From assembly GCA_937981305.1 (NCBI GenBank), contig CALJPB010000034.1, positions 1-5,429 of the forward strand: DNA of 5,429 bases. The letters run 5' to 3'. Origin of the DNA: an uncultured Selenomonas sp. Its GTDB lineage: Bacteria > Bacillota > Negativicutes > Selenomonadales > Selenomonadaceae. The translations under genes and the position numbers were made by a program. How positions within the stretch are numbered: position 1 is the stretch's first letter; each line of letters opens with the position of its first letter. The notes under the pieces are model-generated. The model ran no database searches, was not told the origin of the DNA, and saw only the letters and a program-made list of their open reading frames with translations. This document shows positions 1 through 5,429 of this stretch, in pieces.

Positions 1-54
1 AGCAACTGACTCTTAATCAGTAGGTTCACGGTTCGATTCCGTGGTGGGTCACCA
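1..54 (+). tRNA. tRNA-Lys (anticodon CTT), 5' end cut by window edge
   Basis: This is the 3' part of a lysine tRNA. The anticodon stem pairs 5-9 (ACTGA) with 17-21 (TCAGT) around the seven-base loop 10-16, giving anticodon CTT at 12-14, preceded by T and followed by two A. A five-base variable loop (22-26) leads to the T arm: stem 27-31 (CACGG) with 39-43 (CCGTG) and the loop TTCGATT. The 3' acceptor strand is 44-50, the discriminator base is A51, and CCA (52-54) is encoded. About 22 bases (5' acceptor strand and most of the D arm) lie left of the window; the predicted missing acceptor strand is GACCCAC. The arm geometry makes the call secure. It could be the last gene of a tRNA cluster, which cannot be seen here. 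Confidence 0.95.
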
Positions 55-81
55 TGTGTCTTTTATCCGCTTCGCGGTTTT

Positions 82-113
82 GAAAAGCAGGTTGGTATGC
101 CAACCTGCTTTTC
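82..113 (+). terminator. Hairpin terminator after tRNA-Lys
   Basis: There is a perfect 14-bp inverted repeat: 82-95 (GAAAAGCAGGTTGG) and 100-113 (CCAACCTGCTTTTC), with a TATG loop. The functional core is a 9-bp stem (87-95 with 100-108) followed by TTTT and then AT-rich sequence. The matching AAAA on the 5' side means it could act on both strands. It lies 27 nt past the tRNA CCA end and so ends the tRNA transcript before surE. A smaller hairpin at 67-77 (CCGC, TTC loop, GCGG) followed by TTTT precedes it and may help in 3' trimming or termination. Confidence 0.85.
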
Positions 114-120
114 GTATATA
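92..120 (+). promoter_or_regulatory. Possible sigma-A promoter for surE
   Basis: TTGGTA (92-97) and TATATA (115-120) are separated by 17 nt, and each matches four of six consensus bases. The -35 box would lie inside the terminator hairpin and the start of transcription would fall near 127, leaving only a short leader before the surE ribosome binding site at 131-136. The alternating TA tract makes a chance match easy, so this is a weak call. The alternative is that surE is read from the tRNA promoter past the terminator. Confidence 0.3.
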
Positions 121-143
121 TATGAAAAATAGGAGGCTCATTT

Positions 144-896
144 GTGAATATCTTAATTCTGAACGATGACGGCATTGCGGCAGAGGGAATCCGAACGCTC
201 GCACGTCATCTGGCACAGCGTCATGCGGTCACTGTCGCGGCTCCCATGCACCAGCAGAGCGGTACATCGCACGCGCTGACGATCGGTCGTGCGATTGAGG
301 TGCGTGCCGATGAAAATTTTGATGCAGAATACGAAATTCGGGCATGGGCAATTGATGGGACACCGACGGACTGCGGCAAGCTCTACCTCGATGCGATCGC
401 CGAGGAGCGGCCGGATGTTGTACTCTCGGGCATCAATCACGGCTCCAATCTCGGGACGGATGTGATTTACTCGGGAACGGTCGGTGCAGCTTTTGAGGGG
501 TTCTTTCACGGGATTCCGTCGTTTGCGCTCTCTCTGGTTGAGGGCAGTGAAATCTCGTACGCAGCGGCGGCGGCGTATTTCGAGCCATTTATGGATAATG
601 TATTGGCGACAATGGGACAGCCGTTTTTACTCAACATTAACTTTCCAAAAACTCTTGCAGGAGATGCCCCGCAGTTTGTCTTCTGCCGACAGGGCGGGCG
701 CGACTACATCAATGCGTTTGAGCGCATCGAGGAGAACGGGCGCGTGCACTACAAGGTCGCGGGCGAGGTGTCCGATACGGACAAGGGTGCAGGTACGGAT
801 ATCTACGCAGTGGAGCATGGTTTGATCTCTGTGACTCCGGTCGGTGTGGATATGACGGATTATCCGCTGCTGGAGGAATTCGGCAGACGAGGGTAG
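144..896 (+). CDS. surE: 5'/3'-nucleotidase SurE
   Basis: SurE is a cytoplasmic, divalent-metal-dependent phosphatase that removes phosphate from nucleoside 5'- and 3'-monophosphates; some members also cleave short polyphosphate. The protein is 250 residues, the normal family length. Family signatures in order are the N-terminal NDDG at 7-10 (metal ligands Asp8 and Asp9), QQSGTSHALT at 37-46 with metal ligand Ser39, DGTPTDC at 71-77, and LSGINHGSNLGTDVIYSGTV at 94-113 with metal ligand Asn98. The C-terminal part (about 215-245) has the usual TDIYAVEHGLISVTP stretch. The start is GTG 144, set by a perfect AGGAGG at 131-136 seven bases upstream and by NDDG falling at its usual position. The gene stands alone: a terminator precedes it, and an inverted-repeat element plus a terminator follow it. 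It is intact, and I see no link to the tetrapyrrole operon beyond adjacency. Confidence 0.96.
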   Translation: MNILILNDDGIAAEGIRTLARHLAQRHAVTVAAPMHQQSGTSHALTIGRAIEVRADENFDAEYEIRAWAIDGTPTDCGKLYLDAIAEERPDVVLSGINHGSNLGTDVIYSGTVGAAFEGFFHGIPSFALSLVEGSEISYAAAAAYFEPFMDNVLATMGQPFLLNINFPKTLAGDAPQFVFCRQGGRDYINAFERIEENGRVHYKVAGEVSDTDKGAGTDIYAVEHGLISVTPVGVDMTDYPLLEEFGRRG

Positions 897-964
897 CGCT
901 GATAAATTCAGCATCGTTATCTTGACGCATCTTTGCCCATCTGACGGACTTCATTTTATCAGCG
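897..964. repeat. 68-bp element bounded by 10-bp inverted repeats
   Basis: The ends are perfect inverted copies: CGCTGATAAA at 897-906 and TTTATCAGCG at 955-964, separated by 48 nt. The left arm begins at the base after the surE stop codon. Inside the left end, GCTGA (898-902) can instead pair with TCAGC (908-912), so the RNA has two competing folds. The centre shows the blocks GACG (924-927), CATCT (928-932), TTGCC (933-937), CATCT (938-942), GACG (943-946), arranged symmetrically by block. No flanking target-site duplication is evident. Its shape suggests a small non-autonomous dispersed repeat (REP- or MITE-like), but one copy in one window cannot prove that. It could instead be a surE 3' RNA-stabilising stem, although there is no T run after it. 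The structure is certain, the identity is not. Confidence 0.5.
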
Positions 965-970
965 AATGCC

Positions 971-986
971 TAGTTGTACCTAACTA
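971..986. repeat. Short inverted repeat (hairpin)
   Basis: TAGTT (971-975) pairs with AACTA (982-986), and a G-T pair extends the stem around the loop TACC. It lies between the 68-bp element and the terminator. It is too AT-rich and short to be a terminator. It may be part of a larger repeat unit that includes 897-964, or it may be chance. Confidence 0.25.
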
Positions 987-1009
987 ATATACTCATTGAT
1001 AATCACTAT

Positions 1010-1047
1010 AAAGAGAGGGGATTGCCGGTTCTCCTCTTTTATTTTTT
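1010..1047 (+). terminator. Rho-independent terminator downstream of surE
   Basis: AAAGAG (1010-1015) pairs with CTCTTT (1034-1039). After a bulged A1016 the stem continues with 1017-1021 against 1029-1033, including two G-T pairs, closing on the loop 1022-1028. A T-rich tract (1037-1047, interrupted by one A) follows. It ends transcription from surE before the tetrapyrrole operon promoter. Confidence 0.75.
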
Positions 1048-1065
1048 GCCTGTTTGCGGTATAAT
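1037..1065 (+). promoter_or_regulatory. Promoter of the tetrapyrrole operon
   Basis: A consensus -10 box, TATAAT, is at 1060-1065. No good -35 box is present: at 17-nt spacing the hexamer is TTTTAT (1037-1042), which lies in the terminator T tract. There is no TG extension upstream of the -10. The expected transcription start is near 1071-1073, giving a leader of about 50 nt before GTG 1122. The perfect -10 with a poor -35 suggests that an activator may help, which is inference. Confidence 0.6.
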
Positions 1066-1072
1066 ACGAACG

Positions 1073-1107
1073 TGAATATGATTCATGTTTTTGGATTCAT
1101 GTTTTGG
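1073..1107 (+). repeat. Repeat cluster at the operon's transcription start; possible operator
   Basis: GATTCATGTTTT occurs twice, at 1080-1091 and 1094-1105, with a 14-nt period. The first copy overlaps an inverted repeat, TGAAT (1073-1077) and ATTCA (1081-1085) with three bases between. The cluster covers the predicted start of transcription and the early leader, a usual place for a repressor site. I do not recognise the motif as that of a known regulator. It does not look like a cobalamin riboswitch or a T-box. Confidence 0.4.
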
Positions 1108-1121
1108 TTAGGGGGATCTGC

Positions 1122-1784
1122 GTGCTGTATCCGCTCAATGTTGATCTCACAGGACGGCTGATCGTTGTCGTCGGCGGCGGCATTGTGGCAGAGCGCAAGG
1201 TTGCCGGGATTATTGCAGCGGGGGAACGGTCACTGGTGCGCGTGATTGCACCTGCGGTGACGGCGCAGCTTCGTACACTTGCGGACAGTGGGCGCATTGA
1301 TTGGCATTCGGTGCGCTATGCGCACGGTATGCTTGAAGGAGCGTTTTTGGTCTATGCGGCGACGGACTGCCCTGTGGTCAATGCCGGGGTTGCAGCGGAA
1401 GCAGAGGAGCGAAATATACTCGTCAACGTCATCGACGATCCGTCTGCGTCCTCCTTTCAGATTCCGTCGAGCGTTCGGCGCGGCGATTTCCTGTTGACCG
1501 TCTCAACGGGTGGGGGAAGCCCCGCGCTTTCACGTGCGATACGGATGGAGCTTGAGCAACTCTATCCGGAGTCTTTTGGTCAGTGGCTCGAACGCGTTGC
1601 ACATCTGCGCCGTGAGATGCGGACGATGCTGTCAACGAGCAGAGAGCGAACGGCATTTTGGCGCATGGCACTGCGTCCTTATATTTTGAACATGGTTCAC
1701 AATGGAGAGTTAGAGAAAGCGGAGGTTGAGTTACGTAATGCAGCTCTTGACATTGGGGCTAAATCATCGGACGGCTCCGATTGA
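1122..1784 (+). CDS. sirC: Precorrin-2 dehydrogenase (siroheme synthase N-terminal type)
   Basis: This cytoplasmic enzyme oxidises precorrin-2 to sirohydrochlorin with NAD+; some relatives (Met8p, the N-terminal part of CysG) also insert iron to give siroheme. The 220-residue protein has a Rossmann domain first, with GGGIVAERK at 18-26 binding NAD, then LVYAATD at 76-82 and NVIDDP at 102-107. Asp105 or Asp106 there corresponds by motif to the catalytic Asp of CysG and Met8p. VSTGGGSPAL at 127-136 begins the dimerisation region, and an alpha-helical tail follows. GTG 1122 is chosen because AGGGGG (1110-1115) lies six bases upstream and the product opens with the family-typical YPLNVDL; an in-frame TTG at 1104 would add six residues but has no ribosome binding site. 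There is no C-terminal methyltransferase domain: that activity is in the cobA part of the fusion downstream. Its 3' end overlaps hemA by 47 nt. Whether it also acts as ferrochelatase cannot be told from sequence. Confidence 0.92.
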   Translation: MLYPLNVDLTGRLIVVVGGGIVAERKVAGIIAAGERSLVRVIAPAVTAQLRTLADSGRIDWHSVRYAHGMLEGAFLVYAATDCPVVNAGVAAEAEERNILVNVIDDPSASSFQIPSSVRRGDFLLTVSTGGGSPALSRAIRMELEQLYPESFGQWLERVAHLRREMRTMLSTSRERTAFWRMALRPYILNMVHNGELEKAEVELRNAALDIGAKSSDGSD

Positions 1785-3057
1785 TGTGCGTGAGCGGGTT
1801 TCATTTTCCCGCGAGGAACTGCGTTCGGGACTGATGAGTCTTGGAGAATATGACGGTCTGAGCGGACTGGTGGTTCTGTCCACCTGCAACCGCACGGAAC
1901 TCTATGCATCCGTGGATGATCACGAATGCGGCGCACAGGCACTGCGGCAGTTTTTGAACGATCTTGCGCAGGGCGGAGACGACCTTGACGAATATCTTTA
2001 TACCTATGTCGATGATGAGGCAATTCGTCACCTCTTCCGCGTTGCCTCCAGCCTTGATTCGCTGGTGCTCGGTGAGGGTCAGATACTCTCGCAGGTGAAG
2101 GAAGCCTATGCGATTGCGCGCGAGGCGGGAGCGACGAGCACGGTGCTCAACTTGCTCTTTCATCGTGCCATCGCAACGGGCAAGCGTGTACGGACGGAGA
2201 CGCGTATTGCGTATCGTTCTGTATCGGTAAGTTATGCGGCGGTGGAGCTTGCGGCAGCATCGCTCGGCGGACTGGGCGGATGCAGTGGTCTGATCTTTGG
2301 CGCGGGCAAGATGGCGGAGCTGACGGCGGAGCATCTGCGTTCCCATGGGATTGAAACGATCTTTGTCGCCAATCGTCATATTGAGCGTGCCGAGCGTCTT
2401 GCCGAACGCATCGGAGGGGAGGCAATTCCCTTTGACCGCGCACTGGACTACATGACCTGTGTCGATGTGGTTGTCACCTCGACGGGCGCGCCGCACTATG
2501 TCATCAAGGCGTGGGAGGCACGTCGTGTCATGGCGCGGCGGCAGGGGCGCAAGATCTTCCTCATCGACATTGCCGTTCCGCGTGATGTCGATCCCGATGT
2601 CGCTGCCATCAAGGGCATTGAGCTCTATAACATTGATGCTCTCGAGGCTGTTGTGGACGAACATCTCAGTGAACGACAGGCGGAGGCGGTCAAGGCGGAG
2701 AAGATCGTGAACGAGGAGGTGGCATCCCTTCTCGAACGCTTCAAATATCTGTCCTTTCAGCCGCTCATGGCTCTTCTCTCGGGACGCTGTGAGCGGATCC
2801 GCGAGCGTGAACTCAAGCGTGTGAGTGCAAAGCTGCCGGATCTCTCGGAGGAGGAACGGCGGCAGGTGGAGCATATGAGCCGCATGATTGTGCGAAAGAT
2901 TTTGCGTACGCCCATGATGAAGATCCGTGCCTCGGCGGGTACGAAGGACGAGGCATTCTACATTGAGGCAATGCGTGCTCTCTTTAGGTTGGATGCGATA
3001 GGAGAGACAGGGACAAGTGAACAGCGACACAATCACTATCGGTACGCGGGCAAGTAA
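1738..3057 (+). CDS. hemA: Glutamyl-tRNA reductase
   Basis: HemA reduces glutamyl-tRNA(Glu) with NADPH to glutamate-1-semialdehyde, the first committed step of C5-type tetrapyrrole synthesis. The 439-residue protein opens with GLNHRTAP at 7-14. The catalytic domain follows, with STCNRTE at 48-54 carrying the nucleophile Cys50, and HLFRVASSLDSLVLGE at 98-113 with the conserved His98. The NADPH domain has GAGKM at 188-192, and a helical dimerisation domain occupies roughly 325-425. ATG 1738 is chosen because it puts the catalytic cysteine at position 50, as in well-studied HemA proteins. GGAGG at 1721-1725 lies 12 nt upstream, somewhat far, while an in-frame TTG at 1726 directly abuts that site and is unlikely. 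The start lies within the dehydrogenase gene (47-nt overlap) and the last residues lie within hemC (41-nt overlap), so translational coupling is likely. HemL, the next enzyme and usual partner, is not in the window. Confidence 0.96.
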   Translation: MQLLTLGLNHRTAPIDVRERVSFSREELRSGLMSLGEYDGLSGLVVLSTCNRTELYASVDDHECGAQALRQFLNDLAQGGDDLDEYLYTYVDDEAIRHLFRVASSLDSLVLGEGQILSQVKEAYAIAREAGATSTVLNLLFHRAIATGKRVRTETRIAYRSVSVSYAAVELAAASLGGLGGCSGLIFGAGKMAELTAEHLRSHGIETIFVANRHIERAERLAERIGGEAIPFDRALDYMTCVDVVVTSTGAPHYVIKAWEARRVMARRQGRKIFLIDIAVPRDVDPDVAAIKGIELYNIDALEAVVDEHLSERQAEAVKAEKIVNEEVASLLERFKYLSFQPLMALLSGRCERIRERELKRVSAKLPDLSEEERRQVEHMSRMIVRKILRTPMMKIRASAGTKDEAFYIEAMRALFRLDAIGETGTSEQRHNHYRYAGK

Positions 3058-3952
3058 GCTGGCTCTGTGGCAGGCGGAATACGTTGCTGCGGAGATTGAA
3101 AAACAGCATCCCACTGTGCGTGTGGAGCTCAGGAAAATGACGACAAAGGGCGACCGCATCCTCGATGCCCCGCTCGCAAAGATCGGGGGCAAGGGGCTCT
3201 TCACGAAGGAGCTTGAGCAGGCGATGCTGGCGGGGGAGATCGATCTCGCCGTGCACAGCCTGAAGGATATGCCGACGGAAGTCCCTGCGGGCCTTGTCAT
3301 TGGGGCGATCACGGAACGGCTGGATGCGGGGGATGCTTTTGTCAGCGCTTGCTATCGGTCGATGGAGGAGCTCCCACAAGGCGCGAGGGTCGGCACATCG
3401 AGTCTTCGGCGACGCGCACAGCTGCTTGCTGTGCGCCCCGATCTTACGATCCTTGACCTGCGCGGCAATGTCAATACACGACTTGCAAAGCTCGATGCGG
3501 GGGAGTTCGACGCAATCGTCCTTGCGGCAGCCGGTCTGAAACGCCTTGGGCTTGGTGATCGTATTCGTACGATTCTCCCGCGAGCCATGATTCTCCCCGC
3601 CGTTGGTCAAGGAGCGCTCGCGATCGAGTGTCGTGCGGAAGATCTGCGGGTTTTGGGGTTGATCGACTTCCTGCGTGACCCGCAGATGACGGCAGCAGCG
3701 GCAGCGGAACGTGCCTTTCTGCGGCGCGTCGAGGGTGGCTGTCAGATCCCCGTCGGTGTCTATGCCGAGGTTGGCGAAGGAAATGTGCTCCATGTCGAGG
3801 CGATGATCGCCTCCGTCGACGGGATGCGTGTCTGTCGGTCGCGCTCCATGGGAGCTGTGGATGCGGCGGAGAAGATCGGAATTGCTCTGGCAGAGGAGCT
3901 GCTGGATGCAGGTGGTCGGGATATTTTGAAAGAGATAGGTATTACAGCATGA
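3017..3952 (+). CDS. hemC: Porphobilinogen deaminase (hydroxymethylbilane synthase)
   Basis: HemC joins four porphobilinogen molecules into linear hydroxymethylbilane on a covalent dipyrromethane cofactor, in the cytoplasm. The 311-residue length is normal. Signatures in order are GTRASKLALWQAE at 9-21, KGDRILDAPLAKIGGKGLF at 44-62, VHSLKDMP at 79-86 with catalytic Asp84, GTSSLRRRAQL at 126-136, DLRGNVNTRL at 147-156, AVGQGALAIE at 195-204, and EGGCQIPVG at 239-247 with cofactor-binding Cys242. Asp84 and Cys242 have exactly the numbers of the E. coli enzyme, which supports GTG 3017 as the start. The ribosome binding site is probably AGGAGA (3000-3005), 11 nt upstream, inside hemA. The stop codon overlaps the next start as ATGA. 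Its product is unstable and is passed to the HemD activity encoded by the next gene. Confidence 0.97.
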   Translation: MNSDTITIGTRASKLALWQAEYVAAEIEKQHPTVRVELRKMTTKGDRILDAPLAKIGGKGLFTKELEQAMLAGEIDLAVHSLKDMPTEVPAGLVIGAITERLDAGDAFVSACYRSMEELPQGARVGTSSLRRRAQLLAVRPDLTILDLRGNVNTRLAKLDAGEFDAIVLAAAGLKRLGLGDRIRTILPRAMILPAVGQGALAIECRAEDLRVLGLIDFLRDPQMTAAAAAERAFLRRVEGGCQIPVGVYAEVGEGNVLHVEAMIASVDGMRVCRSRSMGAVDAAEKIGIALAEELLDAGGRDILKEIGITA

Positions 3953-5429
3953 GCGGAAAAGTATTTCTTGTCGGCGCGGGTCCGGGCGATCCGCGCCTTT
4001 TGACGGTTGGTGCAATGAACTGCCTGAAGGCGGCGGATGTCGTCGTCTATGACCATCTCGCGGACGAGAGTATTCTCTCCTATGTACCCGCCAACGCAGA
4101 GCGTATCTATGTCGGAAAGCAGTCCAACAAGCATACAATGCGGCAGGAGGATATCAACGTCCTGTTGGCGGACAAGGCGGACGAGGGCAAGATTGTCGTT
4201 CGGCTCAAGGGCGGTGATCCCTTTGTCTTTGGACGCGGGGGCGAGGAAGCACTTGTGCTTCTTGAACGCAACATTCCATTTGAGGTATTGCCGGGCGTGA
4301 CCTCGGCGATCAGTGTACCTGCCTATGCGGGCATCCCCGTGACACATCGCGGTGTCGCAGTCTCCTTTGCCGTCATCACGGGACACGAAGATCCGACAAA
4401 AGCGGAATCCCATATACGGTGGAAGCATCTCGCGACGGGTGTCGATACGCTGGTATTCTTGATGGGGGTTGCAAATCTCCCTGTCATCACAAAGAATTTG
4501 ATCGAAAATGGACGCCCTGCCGAGACTCCTGCGGCAATCATCCGCTGGGGGACGCGTGTCAATCAGGAGACTTACGTCACGACTGTGGGCGAGGCGGCGG
4601 AAATGGTACAGCGTGAGGGCATTCGCCCGCCCGCAATCTTCATCGTCGGTGAGGTTGTAAGGTTGCGTGAGCAGCTGCGCTGGTTCGACCGTGCGGATAT
4701 TCGCCCGCTTCTTGGCAAGCGCATCCTTGTCACGCGTGCACGCGCACAGGCATCTGCGCTGACAGAACAACTGACGGCACTTGGTGCATCCTGCATTGAG
4801 ACCCCCGTGATCCGCATTGCTCCGCCGCCAGATGGCTATGCGGCACTGGATCATGCCATCGAGGACATTCATGTCTATCAATGGCTGATCTTTACGAGCG
4901 TGAACGGCGTGGAGCATTTCTTTGCGCGCCTTCACCATGCAGGGAAGGACACGCGTGCCCTCGGCTATGCGAAGATTGCAGCGATCGGCTCTGCAACGGC
5001 AAAAAGGCTCTGCTCGTTCGGCATTCACGCGGACATTGTCCCCGAGGAGTTCCGTGCCGAGGCTCTTGTCGAGAAACTGACTCCCATTTTGCCGCCGCGT
5101 GCGCGTATCCTGTTGGCACGTGCACAGGAGGCGCGTGACGTGCTGCCAGAGTCGCTGCGTGCACATGGGGCGACAGTCGATGTCGCCTCTGCCTATGAGA
5201 CAGTGCCTGAACTGGACGGCGGTGCGGAACTCGCCGAGCGACTGCTGCGCGGCGAGATCGATGTTGTCACCTTTACCAGTTCCTCCACAGTCAAGAATCT
5301 CGTACAGCAGCTGGGGAACATCACGCCGCTGCAGCAGACAAAGATTGCCTGCATCGGTCCTGTTACTGCAGATACGGCGCGAAATTTTGCGCTCGAGCCG
5401 GATATTGTGGCAGAGACCTATACGATTGA
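3949..5429 (+). CDS. cobA/hemD: Fused uroporphyrinogen-III C-methyltransferase / uroporphyrinogen-III synthase, 3' end cut by window edge
   Basis: This bifunctional protein makes uroporphyrinogen III from hydroxymethylbilane (HemD, C-terminal) and methylates it twice with S-adenosylmethionine to precorrin-2 (CobA, N-terminal). I translated 493 complete codons with no stop; the window ends two bases (GA) into the next codon, so the apparent final TGA is out of frame and not the stop. CobA domain, about 1-240: GAGPGD at 9-14, VRLKGGDPFVFGRGGEEA at 84-101, PGVTSA at 115-120, GIPVTHR at 128-134, TGHE at 144-147, LMGV at 171-174 and PPAIFIVGEVV at 227-237. HemD domain, about 254 to the end: LLGKRILVTRARAQ at 254-267, IFTSVNGVEHFF at 314-325, AIGSATAKRL at 345-354, FTSSSTVKNL at 442-451 and IGPVTADTA at 469-477. 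By comparison with typical HemD ends, perhaps 10-20 residues are missing. The start overlaps the hemC stop by 4 nt; a weak ATAGGT (3935-3940) precedes it. Such fusions are known in Firmicutes. Confidence 0.94.
   Translation, partial: MSGKVFLVGAGPGDPRLLTVGAMNCLKAADVVVYDHLADESILSYVPANAERIYVGKQSNKHTMRQEDINVLLADKADEGKIVVRLKGGDPFVFGRGGEEALVLLERNIPFEVLPGVTSAISVPAYAGIPVTHRGVAVSFAVITGHEDPTKAESHIRWKHLATGVDTLVFLMGVANLPVITKNLIENGRPAETPAAIIRWGTRVNQETYVTTVGEAAEMVQREGIRPPAIFIVGEVVRLREQLRWFDRADIRPLLGKRILVTRARAQASALTEQLTALGASCIETPVIRIAPPPDGYAALDHAIEDIHVYQWLIFTSVNGVEHFFARLHHAGKDTRALGYAKIAAIGSATAKRLCSFGIHADIVPEEFRAEALVEKLTPILPPRARILLARAQEARDVLPESLRAHGATVDVASAYETVPELDGGAELAERLLRGEIDVVTFTSSSTVKNLVQQLGNITPLQQTKIACIGPVTADTARNFALEPDIVAETYTI

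Noticed and set aside
67..77. CCGC-TTC-GCGG hairpin followed by TTTT as a separate terminator
   Set aside because: The stem is only 4 bp and the T run is short; the strong hairpin a few bases later is the better terminator, so this is noted only as a possible helper.
1085..1111. Eight-codon leader frame (MFLDSCFG) before the operon
   Set aside because: There is no ribosome binding site upstream, no run of regulatory codons, and it is made mostly of the direct repeat.
897..1121. Cobalamin riboswitch or T-box upstream of the operon
   Set aside because: The predicted leader is only about 50 nt, and no B12-box or T-box-like conserved sequence is seen; the terminator at 1010-1047 lies before the promoter rather than in the leader.
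1801..3312. Minus-strand open frame of about 500 codons, antisense to hemA and hemC
   Set aside because: Its product is rich in Arg, His and Cys with no recognisable domain, and the + strand there encodes two enzymes with all catalytic residues. It is a by-product of GC-biased codon use.
3760..5166. Minus-strand open frame of about 470 codons, antisense to the cobA-hemD fusion
   Set aside because: The composition is unlike a folded protein (many Arg, Cys, His), and the + strand carries clear SUMT and HemD motifs across the same span.
5427..5429. Terminal TGA as the stop codon of the last gene
   Set aside because: Translation from ATG 3949 puts these bases out of frame (ATT then GA), so the fusion gene continues past the window; it is not frameshifted.

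Overview
The window is an ordinary, well-preserved chromosomal segment from a bacterium that I would place in the Negativicutes (Selenomonas-like). The basis is the combination of fairly GC-rich genes, strong Firmicutes-type ribosome binding sites, frequent GTG starts, AT-rich gaps with hairpin terminators, and the gene order precorrin-2 dehydrogenase - hemA - hemC - cobA/hemD fusion. This placement is inference; no taxonomic marker gene is present.

Layout. Positions 1-54 are the 3' two-thirds of a tRNA-Lys (anticodon CTT), cut by the left edge, followed by a strong hairpin terminator. Then comes surE (144-896), a stand-alone nucleotidase gene. The gap 897-1121 holds a 68-bp element bounded by perfect 10-bp inverted repeats that directly abuts the surE stop codon, a small hairpin, a rho-independent terminator, a promoter with a consensus -10 box, and a paired direct repeat just downstream of that box. 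From 1122 to the right edge runs a tightly packed tetrapyrrole operon on the + strand: precorrin-2 dehydrogenase (1122-1784), hemA (1738-3057), hemC (3017-3952) and a cobA-hemD fusion (3949 to beyond 5429). Successive genes overlap by 47, 41 and 4 nt.

How the genes work together. HemA starts the C5 pathway by reducing glutamyl-tRNA. HemC condenses four porphobilinogens to hydroxymethylbilane. The HemD half of the fusion closes this to uroporphyrinogen III, the CobA half methylates it to precorrin-2, and the dehydrogenase oxidises precorrin-2 to sirohydrochlorin, the branch point to siroheme and anaerobic cobalamin. HemL and HemB, needed between HemA and HemC, are not in the window and may lie downstream. 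No haem-specific late gene is seen. Catalytic residues of HemA (Cys50), HemC (Asp84, Cys242) and SurE (Asp8, Asp9, Ser39, Asn98) are all in place.

I see no undescribed system. The least explained parts are the 897-964 inverted-repeat element and the repeat cluster around the operon's transcription start. Two start codons need care: the dehydrogenase and hemA reading frames both extend upstream to TTG codons, but GTG 1122 and ATG 1738 are better supported.
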